A stretch of 64,000 bases of DNA from Dryococelus australis (GCA_029891345.1 CM056994.1:224990991-225054990); one strand, 5' to 3'. Positions 48,330-60,310 are shown, counted from the first letter of the stretch. Notes: generated by a model from the letters alone, not told the origin. Program-made: numbers and translations.

Positions 48330-49140
48330 AAATGTTTATTGATTTTGTCAGTCCATTTCCTAGAAGCAAACTAGGAAATAACATGTTGCTAGGTGTGTGT
48401 TGATGCTTTCACCAAGTTCATTTGATTAATTCCATTGGGAAAGCTAATGCTATGTCAACCATTCGTGTTCTTCAAACACACATTTTTCAAAATTTCGGTA
48501 CTCCTTCATCTATTGTTTCTTGATAATGGTTCACAGTTTACCACACATCTGTTTAAAAACATGTGCTTTTCTCATGGCATATGACACATTACTTTATCCC
48601 CATGTAAACCTCCTCCTTAGCATGCAGAGCATTTCAATTGAATCCTTCGTTCAGCTCTCATTGCCTTTCATGCGACGGATCAGACAAATTGGGATAAAAG
48701 TCTTTCTTGGCTGCAGATGGTATTTAATTTTGCTAGACATGAATCTCACGAAACTAGTCCATTTCATCTCATGTTCACTTATGCCCCAAATAACCCTTTG
48801 TCGAATCTGTGGCATTAAATGTTTTATTGCCAAACGATCCCAATGATGTTCGTGAGGTTTGGGCTTCTGCCCTCAAGAATTTCAAGCGAGCTCATTTCAA
48901 GAGCCGTGCAAAGTATAACAAAGGTCGCATAGATAATCCTTTTTGCATAGGTGACCTAGTTCTGTGCAAAGCACACCCAGTTAGTAAGGCAGCTGATAAG
49001 GAAATGGCAAAAATTTCTCATTGTTGGTCGGGCCCATATCAAATCCATCTTTTTTGATGCCAGTCACAGCCGCTTTAGCTGATCCCAGTTCAGGAACCTT
49101 TATTACCAGGGCACATGCATCATATCTGAAGATATTTCAT
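48330..49140 (+). pseudogene. pol: integrase of the plus-strand provirus
   Basis: Spread over three frames: a VCVDAFTKFI-like strand and NAMSTIRVLQTHIFQNFGTP (to about 48515), a shifted DNGSQFTTHLFKN (about 48523), then WLQMVFNFARHESHETSPFH (48711-48770) and FCIGDLVLCKAHPVS with WSGPYQIHLF (48942-49057). These are the catalytic core and C-terminal domain of a gypsy integrase. The Asp of DNGSQF is kept but out of frame; the catalytic Glu region is too damaged to read. The N-terminal zinc domain is missing together with RT. Confidence 0.8.
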
Positions 49141-49743
49141 GCAACCAAATAAAATTTTTTTTTGCGTTGTTTAGGAGCTGCAGAGCCTAACTGTGCACTT
49201 TACATTATATACTTCAGTAACTCTTGTTACTTGTCTGATCCTGACTTAGTCTTGTTTGTGGACTGATCGCCCATTGAACCGTGTGATTTTAGGGTCCATA
49301 TCTTTGTGAGCTCACACTTCAACAAAAAACCGCGGTACTAATTTAAGTTACTTCCTATCTATGCTGTATTGTTTCTTGTATAATTTCATTTGTCTTTTGA
49401 TAACAGTGTCTTATATTGAATTGATATATGTATGTATACAAGTACTGTGGAAAATTTTGTGGTGTAATGTCCAGTGTTTTGGGTATTTTATATTTCATTG
49501 GGTATTGAACTAGATAGGTTCATCATATGTGAAACTCTTGTAGGTATTTGAATCTTGAGCTGTATGTCATGCAAGAATAATATTTAACTTTAGTCATTGA
49601 TGTTGTTTACCCTTTTGTAGGTATAATATAGGAACAGTTTTGTTTCAATTCATGTTAGGTGTTTGTATTCACCATTCAGTCGCATGTTGCCACCTTGCTC
49701 TTTAAGGGGTAACATTCTTTTTTTCAATTTCCCCTGTTTCACC

Positions 49744-51469
49744 ATGTTGGTCCTGGGAGTTTTGCTGGTGGCTGTCAGTGTGTTATGTGTCTTCGGTCAT
49801 GGTAAAACCCCTGAATTCAGGAGACATCTTTGAAAAGTACGTGGACATGCCTTTTTTCAGACAATTACTAATCTGTTGTGCTTAATATTGATTTAAAGGA
49901 ACTCTAAGAAGAATGTGTTGCTCTGGACCTAATGTTGAACACTGTGCTTAACGTCCACCAGAAGTTTTAAATGGACAATAATTCGTATGACCAAAATTTC
50001 AACTTTGCTTTATTACAATTAGAAAACAATCTAGGTACGTTCAAAACAGAAGTAAGTACCCTGACTTCTCTGCTACCTCGGTTCCGTCCAAAACGAGGAA
50101 TATTAGATTTTGTTGGAAAAATTCTGAAAACTATTTTTGGGACTTTAGATAACGACGACCTGCAAAATTTGGAAAAACGACTTAATTCTATTGAAGATAA
50201 GCAAGATAAAATTTCTGTCAATGTTGCAAATCACATTATTTTTATTAAGGATTTAAAGGATCGCATTCTTAACACACAAAGGGAATTCAGAAATTAACTA
50301 CACATTACTTGAATAATGTAAAGGTCTTATATTCTATTTTCAACCAAATAACACATGAATTGTGGGGCAAGATTTTGATATTAGGCTTCAGATTAGATTT
50401 GAGCACTATGTTATTACGTTTAATTGAAGCTTTGTCTAGAGCTATGTTGGAGCTTTTTGACCTGAAACACATCATTGAAACTAGTATATATGGACTGTTA
50501 AGTTCCACTCTGTTGAATTCCAAGGATTTTATTTCTATACTAAATCAGATACAACGGCTAATTACCCTTCCCCTACATATGATAGCACCAGTCACTTTTG
50601 AGAATCTTTTTTCTTTCTATGGATTCAGTAATGTGCACGCTATAATCTATCGTTCTTCATTGAATGTTGTGGTGAACGTGCCACTGGCAAATAAGGATAT
50701 ATTTTAGAGTTATCGTGTTTTTGCGTTTCCTGTTCTTGTTCCAAACATAAATAGATTTTTGTTATTTAATGTAGCTGACTTTTTGATTGTGAGTTTAGAC
50801 CGAAAACATTTTGCACCTATTTCTGAAAATTTGTTCTCTAAGTGTAAAATCTATGACATAGCTATTTGTCCTTCAGACTTCCCATTTTCTGACACCCATG
50901 TCGACAGTTGTGCATTTAATTTGTTTGTTGGTAAAACCCACCTGAATTTTTGTGATAAATCTTTTGTATCCCTTGATTTACCTTTTTTTTTTTTTTGCAA
51001 AAAACTCACTCTCTCGCTGGCTGTTTGCAACTAAATTCCCTATTGATGTAACTTTTTGTGTAGAACTACCCTAGATTCTCAACCCCCTTTACCCTATCCT
51101 TATCGGGTAGTGGTTTCATCAGTAATGCTTCTCACTCTGACGTTGTCAGTCAGTATAAAAAAATGTTTGGACAACCTAATTCAGCCATTCATCTCAGTCA
51201 GTCTCTTCCTATTCTTCATTTCCCAACTCATTTCAAATATCACTTCTTTGCCAATTCCAAAACTACCTGACCTTGCTCCAAATTATCCCCTCATCAAAGA
51301 ACTTTATTCCCTTCTTGCATCCCAGTCTCATGGCACAAATTTCCGGGACGTTTTGGATCTCCTTCAACCCCGCCCTTCCCCAACACCAGAACATACCAGC
51401 ATAATTTCTATCAATTTTTCTACTCTTGTGGTATGTGGTATCACTTTTGTAGCCTTTTTTGGTTAAAAG
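49744..51469 (+). pseudogene. env: env (F-type) of the plus-strand provirus
   Basis: A hydrophobic signal peptide starts at 49744 (MLVLGVLLVAVSVLCVFGHG). After several breaks, the frame at 49971-50297 holds a basic cleavage-like site (RFRPKRG) followed by ILDFVGKILKTIFGTLDN, the layout of the fusion-subunit start of errantiviral and baculoviral F-type envelopes. More fragments follow (50309-50707, 50759-51034, 51056-51466) and end in a membrane span (TLVVCGITFVAFFG). Multiple stops and frame changes inactivate it. Confidence 0.75.
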
Positions 51470-51701
51470 CCAAATTTTGTGTGGTTATGCAGACACCTCC
51501 GCAAATTCAACCCTCACACAAGAACATACTGTGGTTATAAACTTGCCAGTGGTGTCTAGTGAAACTTCCTCCTCTTAAGGATTATCATTATATTGTTTTC
51601 ATGTGAAGTTGTATGTTATTATAGTTAGCGAAAATGTTTTTTTTTTTGCAGCCCCTCTTGCCCCACCTTTGCATGTATGTCCTAGTTTCAGCGAGAGTAA
51701 G

Positions 51702-51959
51702 TGTGCCAGTTGTATTGGCACAGCTTTAATTTTTTTTTTGGTTACTATTAATTTAATAAGTTTTTCATTAATTAATTCTTCACCAGAAACGATTGGTTTA
51801 ATTAAAACGTGCTCCAGTTATATTCATTTGATTTGTTTATGCAATTCAAAATGTAAAACATTGAGAATCTATTTAAATTATTTTGTTGTTGCCCTGGTCT
51901 TGTTATCTTAAAGAGGCAAATTATTTGATGTAAATTTAAATAATTTTACAATATGAAGG

Positions 51960-52007
<48 letters not shown>

Positions 52008-52067
52008 TGAGATTTGGTCATTGCACTATTTGTTTACTGAGATTTGTCCTCTTAAAATATAAGTACA
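51702..52067 (+). repeat. 3' LTR (short form, about 366 bp)
   Basis: It begins with the same TGTGCCAG...TGGCACA palindrome as the 5' LTR and ends identically. It lacks about 940 bases of the 5' LTR interior; the gap falls immediately before the TA run (51964-52007). A purine-rich gcgagagtaag just upstream (51691-51701) may be the remnant polypurine tract. Confidence 0.85.
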
Positions 52068-52299
52068 CTGGTGTGGTTAAAATGTATTTAACCGGTGTTC
52101 TATGTGGATAACAAAAGAAAACGACCACCAACAAACCATTTTTATTGATAAAATCATATATTTCTACAAATGTATACAAAATATACCAAAACAGATCCCT
52201 TTGGGGATGATACTTGTTGTAACGTATCAGGTAGTGTGTACAGAAAAAATTATAATCTTGTGACAACAGTATTTATGTTACTAAAACATTAATATTTCG

Positions 52300-52560
52300 T
52301 TGTCTGTGGGCCTTAATGCAACATCAAGTAAGTTTGTAACGACACTACCTCCTTACTGTTCTGTCAACATTAAGGTGGTGATTATGTTGCGGTATCTCCT
52401 CCAGAAGACAAGGAATAGTTGTTCGTATGACTGTGGCATAATCCCAGCCATTACGGTTACCATTCACGAAATGAGGCCCTATAAACTTATTATCAACCAT
52501 CCCACACAGGAATTTAACTCTCCACTGACACTGATGGTCCACCGGTAAAACAAATTATGG
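52300..52560 (-). pseudogene. mariner-type transposase fragment
   Basis: The minus strand encodes HQCQWRVKFLCGMVDNKFIG, then a GWDYATVIRTTIPCLLEEIP segment. This is nearly the same as the central part of the transposase pseudogene at 57310-58305, so it is the same family in opposite orientation. Only about 60 residues of the catalytic region survive, and no catalytic aspartate is included. Confidence 0.75.
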
Positions 52561-52654
52561 TTGAATTAATGTTTACAAAAAAAACATTTTTATGTAAAAT
52601 AATTTAAGTACGGTACAGTTATTTTGTAAAAAAAAAAAATTACCAAAGAAAAGG

Positions 52655-52780
52655 AAATGATGGCTGGGAGGAGAATCGAACCCGGGTCTTGATTACTTGA
52701 CATTGTCCACTTACAGAACCTGACGCCACCGCTGATCTCTCATGTCCCCGGAAGGTCGTGCTGTCACAGGACCATGAACT
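52655..52780 (-). repeat. tRNA-derived SINE-like element
   Basis: On minus, a box-A-like ggtggcgtcaggttctg is followed about 40 bases later by box B gggttcgattctcc. The wider spacing and absence of cloverleaf stems argue against a functional tRNA. A T-rich run on minus (an A run on plus at about 52629-52640) closes it. Confidence 0.5.
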
Positions 52781-54520
52781 CAAGTTCCCGTAGTTCGTTA
52801 AGTAAGAATCCAAAACTAGTTGCAACCCAACAGACTTGGGTTTAATCACTGAGTCGGCAGTGGGCTGCCGTGTTTATGTTTTAGCAGGGCTCAGGGTCAG
52901 TATTTATAGCTGTTAACCACAGTTGCTATCTTTGCAAATTTACGTGTAGGTGTTATCGGCAAGGAGTGAAGCTCCCCACCATCTTCCTGACTGACGTGTT
53001 GTAGTGTCGTGATGTCTGTAGAACGTGTTGTAGTGTTGCCTGCGCGTGGCTAGTTAAGCTCGCAGGTAGTATGTCGATGAGTCCCTACAACCCGATTCGC
53101 TGCTCATCGACAACCCAGCTTGGCACATCGAGTCCTTGCGGCACTGCAAGTCAAGAGTCAGGCCTCGCACTCATTCTCCAGTCATTTCATTGAGTGGCGT
53201 TTGTGAAAAGAGTTCCACGTAATTATTTGCCTGCTCGGGTCAAATTTAGGGTTAACCAGTGTAGTTGGCATACCTACATCAATATCCCGAAAGCCATAAC
53301 TTCCAGTTTGTCCATAATAACTAAAAACCGGCCTTAGAACGTTCAATAAAAATATTTTTGTGACGAAAACTGTCTACCAGTGCACCCACATGAGCTGTAT
53401 TGACAAGGCGTAGCTACGAGAAGCTTGGGAGGGCGCTGTGTGTGTATTTGGGACTGTGAACCCTACCAGATACTCTATCTTAACATCTAGAGTTATGTTT
53501 CACATTATGACTATTCTGTAGAACAAAATGAAAAAGTTCTGATTCTCTTTCGTTAAGTGGAATACTTCATGCCCTATAAATATATGCACAATTGGCACAC
53601 GTAAACAGCTTTTGCAAGGCTTGAGAGCTCAACAAAGCTTCATTTTGTCTCATACTATACTAAAGTGGTTTCATATTACGAAATTTTCGCTGTTCACTAC
53701 TTTCCGCCATTTGACAACGCGAAGTTAGTGTAACCTTGTGTTTGTTGGACATTAATTTAATATAGCAGCAACACAAAATATTTTGTTCTTCCTGTTATTT
53801 TAAGAGCAATAAAACTTTTTGTCGTCCAACATTACATAGAGGCCTTTTTGCAATTAACAGTATATTTGCTTTATAGTAATATAAGATTTTGTAAATTGAT
53901 AACATTAAATTTGTTAAAATATTATTAATTTTTCTACAACATAAACGTTTATAGAAACGCCTCAACAGTAATTTTTTGCTGTAAGAACATTAGACTTTTT
54001 TTCTGTGTGGTCACTTTTCTTCATGTTCAAGAAAATTGTTTTTTTTTTTTCTTTTTTTTTTCTTTTTTTTTTTTTTTGACGTGGTTCTATGAAGTCCTAC
54101 ATAATACGTTCAGGCAAAATGGTTTACTTTAACATATTTTCATGTGTGCACAATTAGTTTGGTTGGTTGCAGTGTACCAAACCCCTCATTCGAGATCTCA
54201 TGAATTCCATTCGGGTTGCCTGCAATAGTAATGGTTTTCATCACTTTTTCAGGCCGGTGCTGGCGTTATTCCTAAATATATGTCCCTACAATTCTCTATT
54301 ATTTGTACAGAAAATACTTCATGATACTATGCAACTCTAAAAAAATTTAATGGATAGTTAAAACATAACAATATTTAGAATTCTTCTGAGAGACTTTATT
54401 GTGCGCTGAACTGTAACAGCGGTAAATTTCAATGTGTGTTAGTTTATAGTAATAATACTTTGATATAGAGATAAAATAATATAGTTTCATATAATATAAC
54501 ATGGTATAACATGATATATA
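52781..54520. other. gene-poor stretch with a long poly-T tract
   Basis: The 52.9-53.3 kb part is GC-richer but without an ORF that I can name. A pyrimidine tract of nearly pure T, about 38 bases, lies at 54040-54077. Nothing else is supported. Confidence 0.4.
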
Positions 54521-54566
54521 CTCATATTATATAACGAATTATAGTACTAGTTATTATGCACAGTAC

Positions 54567-54784
54567 CTGAGCGAAATTATCAGGCTGGGCGAACCACACC
54601 AAGGCACTGCAGCGAGGCACCCACTCTGCGCGGTACTTGTGGCCACACAGCTTACACAAGTCTGTAGACAATGCAGTCAGCTTCAGCTCCAGACACGTCT
54701 TGTGCACCAATGTGTCACTACACTGGCACATGCTTCGCAAGTATTCAGCTGGTTCAAGACTCAGGCATATCTCGCATCTCGTAT
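54567..54784 (-). CDS. exon encoding a RING-CH (MARCH-type) zinc finger
   Basis: The 218-base exon is bounded on minus by ctttaccag before 54784 and by CTCAG|GTACTG at 54567, and is open throughout. It encodes RCEICLSLEPAEYLRSMCQC, then a HKTCLELKL segment and LCKLCGHKYRAEW: Cys-x2-Cys, Cys-x-Cys, His-x2-Cys, Cys-x2-Cys, the C4HC3 order of RING-CH domains. MARCH-type proteins with this domain are membrane ubiquitin E3 ligases, with the RING-CH recruiting E2. Membrane spans would lie in other exons, none of which I can find here. Reading is phase 1 at entry and phase 0 at exit. It appears to be a real host gene rather than a transposon. Confidence 0.7.
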
Positions 54785-54954
54785 CTGGTAAAGGAACGTA
54801 GAAGCCAAGAAATAAATTTGAGAGCACTTGAAAGAAAGGTTTTTAGAAGTAGAGGAGGTGAAGTGAACTGGAAATGGGGCAGATTCTGAAAACAAGGGTG
54901 GAGGAAATGCGAATACTCCAAGACATTTCGCTGGCCAAAGCTATGTCCGCTACT

Positions 54955-55050
54955 TGTGAAAATCGGGAGTACTCCCGCCTGGAATTGAAACCAGATCGCC
55001 TTGGTAGGAGGCCTGTGAGTTAGTCACGCAACCACAGCACCCAGGAAAGT
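54955..55050 (-). repeat. tRNA-derived SINE-like element
   Basis: On minus, ctgtggttgcgtgactaac resembles box A and ggtttcaattccagg resembles box B. The layout is that of a tRNA-derived SINE head. No acceptor stem or anticodon arm is convincing. Confidence 0.4.
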
Positions 55051-55885
55051 ATTAAAATGTTTGTTTTATGTCGAACAGCAAAATAAATTTTCTTCAAGTA
55101 AACGGGATATCCGTGAATATAGTAAGCTCCGAATCATTTCATAATCTGTTCTATGCGGTTCAGTTGAATCTTAACGAGAGTTAATTGCGAACCATCGCAG
55201 GGCCGGCCTGCATGTTACAGGAGTAGAAATATTGTTATTAACAGGACTTAGGATACGCATGCCACTACGAATTTTAAACGAACTGCATTATAAAATATCC
55301 ATTTCTTTGACGGACAAAAGGCCTTGAGCAGAAATTAATACATTTTTAGTAAATATATGGCTACAAGCAATTTCATTTGATGTACCTAACTAACCATATT
55401 CATATTTCTCGTAAACATAATTAATATTTCATTCTTTTTTGTGTTTCTTGTTGGTATGGCTTGAGGGAAATTATTTTAATCCACTATGCAGTGTTACATA
55501 GCGATATATTGATGAAACAAAGTATTTTTTCAAAGCCTAAAGTTTAAAATACAAAAATCACTTAAATTTAATTTCCATTTATCCTTTTATTTTAGAAGTA
55601 AGGCTTCAGAAAAATGATTTTATTGTTATTTTGAAGAGTTACATGGGATATATAGAATTTTTTTTAAATATTCTTTTTCAAATTTTGAAACTGAGTATAT
55701 ACAGCGTAAGGCCAGGCAATGGTCACACACTACAGTACGCCATTCCTGAAACAGAAACCAACAAACGTACAGAAATGTGCAAGAATACTGCAAAATGTAC
55801 ACAAACACTATAATTAGAGCAACTGCACGTGGGTTGAAAAGCAGAACATACAAGGGAGACAAAAGATTAGAAGCAAATCGAGAAG
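55051..55885. other. AT-rich stretch without genes
   Basis: Only short overlapping frames occur (55626-55862 on minus, 55631-55813 on plus). Nothing recognisable. Confidence 0.4.
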
Positions 55886-55889
55886 GATG

Positions 55890-56195
55890 ATATATCGCCA
55901 GTGCGGTGATGGCACTGGCAGATGGATTGGAGAGGGAAGATCTGTTGCGTGGCTCGCTCTGTCAATCGACTTTAACCCCCTTGACTTTTACCTGTGGAGG
56001 TACCTGAATGGTTTTGTGTTCTGACCCGGTGCTCAATTTGCAGAAGCTTGGAAAGAGCGTCAATGAAGCCTTCGCTACTCTTCAGGTACAAGTGGCAATG
56101 CTGGAATCGATGTGGCACTCAATGATGCAACGTGCGGGTTCGTCTCGGAGTGTATGCATTGAGGTGCATGGCAGGCACCTTGAACAGTTCCTGTG
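55890..56195 (+). pseudogene. mariner-type transposase C-terminal relic
   Basis: The frame reads GRWIGEGRSVAWLALSIDFN then PLDFYLWRYLNGFV, followed in another frame by a LQVQVAMLESMWHSMMQRAG-like segment and CIEVHGRHLEQFL. This is the end of a mariner-type transposase: the PLDF Asp is the third catalytic residue (kept here) and the GxHLE end closes the protein. It is related to, but distinct from, the copy at 57310-58305. The N-terminal two-thirds are absent. Confidence 0.75.
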
Positions 56196-56505
56196 ACGTT
56201 GCGAAAGTAACTGTAATACCATAGGCACTCAGTTTTATGTTTTGTATATTTTATATTTGCACTTAGTTCTATACTGTCCCACTGCTCTGATAATAATTGT
56301 GCTGTACATTTTGAGTGTTTTTGTGCATTTTCGGATATAGGTTGTAATGGATTCCTTTGTTAGTTTATCAGGAATCACCTCCTGAAGTGCGTCCTCATTG
56401 TTTGACTTCAACCCCTATATATACACATATGTATGTATGTGCGTGTGTGTGTGACATTTCATGGGAATTTACCTTCCCTTTTCCCATAATTCGTAATACA
56501 CACAC

Positions 56506-56506
<1 letters not shown>

Positions 56507-56549
<43 letters not shown>
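56507..56549. repeat. (TA)n microsatellite
   Basis: About 21 TA units flanked by CA-rich runs on both sides (cacacaca near 56500 and 56555-56563). Confidence 0.95.
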
Positions 56550-56552
<3 letters not shown>

Positions 56553-56599
56553 ATACACACACACTACAGACATTCATACAGGACGACCCATTCATCTAG

Positions 56600-57305
56600 A
56601 CCACCCACAATAACTCCATAATGGGGCTCCAAATGAAAAAGTGTTACATACAAAGATCGTATAACAGGAAGGGGGAAATAATACTGCTGGGAAGTCAGCT
56701 TTATAGCATTATTTATTTGTGAGATACGAGTAATAACATCAGTATTTAAAACGGCTCCATGTATATATTCGTCAATAATTCAATGAAGATCGTCAAGACA
56801 CATTGAGAATGTAACACAACATACTAGTCGAATAAACAGATAGTTAAAAATAGCCACAAAACTTTGAGAGTTACAAGGGTTCATGAATACTTGTTAAGTG
56901 ATGCCTAGCGGCACGATTACACTGCATGGTACATTACAGTATGACGTTTACACTCTGCATTTGTTAGAGGTGATGTAAACAGTGCAGATACCCAGAGTTG
57001 CGTATCCCATTCCACAGAGGTTGCGCTTGGAGGAAACAAAGGAACACATGACATGACATCTACTCAATTAGTAATCCGTGTGCAGTCGAATATAGCACAC
57101 CGCAAGGTGAGAGATGTCATAACAGAAACTAACTCCAACAACGAGAATGTTCAAATGCGGTTTATCTAGGATAATGTAAGTCAGCAGATGAATGTGTCCG
57201 TACTATTTTACAGTACAGTGCAGTACGTACAAATGTGTAGTACTGAAATACACATAGTTCTGTAATTACCACCATCGATAACTAGGTTTATTCACACGAC
57301 ATTCA
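56600..57305. other. no gene seen
   Basis: No ORF or repeat can be supported between the TA tract and the transposase pseudogene that follows. Confidence 0.4.
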
Positions 57306-57309
57306 TTCT

Positions 57310-58305
57310 GTTGAAGGTCGGCGTAATGCTTGTCAGGCGGAGCAACCCTACAGAGGGGAGATAGCCTGGTAAGACTAATGTTTTCCCGTTTACTTGAGAA
57401 GCTTTATTTAACAGACAATTTGAACACACATCAATACTATCGTTGTAGGACTAGCATAGGTGAAGCCACCGAGGTTTCTGTTCTCGCTGCTGTAGCAGTT
57501 ATAAGCCACACGTCAGCACACGCGAACTTGAAGCCGACATTGCCTTTCCGAAAACGAATGCACATCTCATGTTTAAGCTTCATACTTTCCATCCCTACCA
57601 TGTATTATTACACCATTAATTGCACGGGAATGGTTTCCAGAATCGTATATAGTTCTGTAAATGGGCACAGCATCCAATTATCCCCATCCCAAACATTTTT
57701 CAGGTGTTCTTTTAACCGATGAATAGTCGTTCTTCAGCGAATACGAGGGATATGCATTATTGGGCCGTCGAGAACTCTCAATGGCTTAGACCAGTGGACC
57801 ATCAGTATCAGTGGAGAGTTAACTTCCTGTGTGGAATGGTTGACAATAAGTTTATAGGGCCTTATTACTTGAATGGTAACCATAATAGCTGGGATTATGC
57901 CACATTCATTCAAAAAACTATTCCTTGTCTTCTGGAGGAGATACCTCTAAGGAATACAATGTTAATGTGGTCCAAGCAATTTGGATGCCTGGACATTATG
58001 CCGTGTATGCACGTCATGTTCCGGACCAAAAATATCCTGGTAGGTTTATTGGTCGTGGAGGATCAGTTTCGTTGCCTGCTCGGTCTCCTGACCTTAAGCC
58101 CCTGCACTTTATTCTTTGAGGTTACCTTAAAGGCAGTGTCTATAAAGATATTCCAACAACTTCGGAGAACGTGCAGGAACGTATTGTGCGTGCTTGTAAC
58201 GCTCTTCAGCAAGCAACACTGGAGGAATCAGTGTTATCATTCATCCAGCGACTGAACTTGTGTAATGCTGCCAATGGTCACCACTTTGAAAATCTAACGT
58301 GAATG
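57310..58305 (+). pseudogene. mariner-type transposase, nearly full length but inactivated
   Basis: An N-terminal RRNACQAEQPYRGEIAW (57312-57365) with stops leads to HPYHVLLHH near 57590, VLLTDE around 57704-57723 (first catalytic Asp, 57718-57720), HQYQWRVNFLCGMVDNKFIG, a TIPCLLEEIP segment, then RFIGRGGSVSLPARSPDLKP and a C-terminal RLNLCNAANGHHFENL. The second Asp, expected in a QDGxPAH-like motif, is replaced (QAIWMPGH) and the third has become His (PLHF). Frameshifts near 57720 and 57960 and several stops complete the damage. It shares its central domain with the fragment at 52300-52560. Confidence 0.85.
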
Positions 58306-58560
58306 TTCTTCCCCTCGCTATACCCACTTGGATAGTATTACAAACAGGTAGTAGAAATCCCACATTCTGTGTCGTATTTAATATTCATGTTATGAAAGTG
58401 TACATTGTGCTACATGTTTCGACAAGGCTTGACCAGTTTCATTGAACATTTGATCAATAGAAACATAGCACCATTATAAAAACTAATGTTAGTACTCGTA
58501 TCTTTCTAATAAATAATGCTATAAGGCTGACTTCCCATCAGTGTTATTACCTCAGACACA

Positions 58561-58642
58561 CACACACTCATACATACATACATACATACATACATACATA
58601 CATACATACATACATACATACATACATACATACATACATACA

Positions 58643-58736
<94 letters not shown>

Positions 58737-58739
58737 TTC
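58561..58739. repeat. compound microsatellite (CA)n-(CATA)n-(TA)n-(CA)n
   Basis: A short CA run is followed by about 27 CATA units (58568-58671), about 25 TA units to 58721 and a final CA run. ORFs through it are only Tyr/Ile/Met/Cys/Val repeats. Confidence 0.95.
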
Positions 58740-60310
58740 AGATTCAGACTCACTGCTTGCAGAGTGAGAAATATATATTTACGCACATTGGTAAATAACA
58801 CACATTTTTAGTTTCTCGTCTTATTTAAGTGCTTTAAGATTTGTGTTGTTTTGAAATGTTGTACCTGAGGTGGCTTTTGACAGTTTCAAATATTTGTAGG
58901 TATTCGTGGAATTGGTGTCAGTGACCTAATCATCTCAGTAGCGATCATTTTCTAAATGTATTGGCGAAGAGAATTATGAATTTTCTCTTCAGTGATCGTT
59001 GTTGATAACCGAAACAACTGGGCAGTTGCATAGATTCTCATTCTGAAAAGTATTTCCATAATGAATTTCCGCAGGCTGTGTTTCCTTAATTGAAGTGGAC
59101 GTGTCCATAAAATGTTGATTTATTACGGAGTTTATCAAGCAGTAAAGGACTTTAAAATAAACCCTTGAATTTCGTTGCTGACTAACATAATACCGTTATT
59201 AGGAAGGCTGCCATGGAAATAAAAGCAATATATATAATTCCACATAGTGAATGACCTCAAATAATGTCGAAATTTTCTGTATGAAATTGGCATGTACGTT
59301 AACTTGAATAAGAAAACTGACATTTTCTAAGTATCTTTAGAAATCTTTTACAGTATTACATTGTTATAGTTGGTAAACAAAACTTCAAACAGATAACTAG
59401 ATATAATACAAGGTAATGGTGGAGTGTTACACTTAGTTACGACATATAAGTGATTAATAATTTAATGGAAGTAATCATAAATAATCTACAAATATTGCAA
59501 GGTCAAAATCCGTTTGTTTTCACAGTTCATAGCCCCAACACTGCTTTGTTCATGGCGTGGGTAAATGCAACAACTACCTAATTTCTCCATCAAGAAAACT
59601 TTTTTTTTCTCGCATTTTATACATTATACGATTTTCTTATTTATAAAAGGCAATATAAGGTAATTTGATAGCTGGTAGCATGGATATTATCTCGTATTAG
59701 TGAAACTATAATGTTAGACAAAAAAAGTCACAATTAACCAAAATATAAATTGTGCACTGTAAAATATAACGATTTACAAAAGTGACATTATGGTACCTTT
59801 ATTAAGGCATTTTGCATTTTGTAACACATAATTCAGTGAACTGTAAACCCAATAAGTGTTTCGGAGCAGTATGTCAAGGAACCGCATGAGGTTCCCACCC
59901 GAAGGCAGAGTCAAGTTAACACATGACATAACAGGCATGGAACTGGTTGATAAACCTTTCGGTCAAACACGATGCTTCGGCCAGCCCAAAGACAGAGTCA
60001 AGGCGACGCTTGACATGAGACTGGCAGGCAAGGATGCAAGCTTCTCTACCTGTAGGTCAGATATGTTACTCCAGCCAGCCCGAATACAGATTCAAGATAA
60101 CTCATAACACATAGCAGGAGGCTGACAGGCACTGAAGCTGGCTGCTTTAAGTAGATGTATATGCGGGACCTGGCGCACCCCACTTTTCCGGCTATTTCCG
60201 CTAAGAGTGCAAAAAGAATTAACATTAACTATTTCCCGTTATTTTAAACGAAAGTACAAGAAAAAGTTATAAACTCAAAATCTGAAATTCGATAAAAAAA
60301 ACTATCAAAA
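58740..60310. other. gene-poor stretch
   Basis: An 83-codon frame at 59856-60107 is GC-richer than its surroundings and includes two loosely similar halves (each with gacagagtcaag or gcagagtcaag and an acatgaca/tgacatga word), suggesting a decayed duplication. No domain is recognised. Confidence 0.35.

Larger units (their letters stand above)
45314..52067 (+). mobile_element. errantivirus-like (Ty3/gypsy) provirus with both LTRs, lacking RT
   Basis: Two LTRs in direct orientation (45314-46603 and 51702-52067) frame a gag - integrase - env body. Both LTRs begin TGTGCCAGTTGTATTGGCAC and end in aaaatataagtaca. Protease, RT and RNase H are absent: a zinc-knuckle remnant is followed within about 50 bases by the integrase core, so roughly 2-3 kb have been deleted. 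The 4-base flanks do not form a clear target-site duplication. With the RT gone, the copy could move only with proteins from another element. Confidence 0.85.

Noticed and set aside
58568..58671. Regular CATA array considered as a CRISPR-like repeat
   Set aside because: There are no spacers between repeats and the genome is eukaryotic; it is a simple microsatellite. No CRISPR array is present anywhere in the window.
58541..58801. Overlapping ORFs on both strands of 61-85 codons made of Tyr, Ile, Met, Cys, Val and His
   Set aside because: They are translations of the CATA/TA/CA microsatellite and have no independent support.
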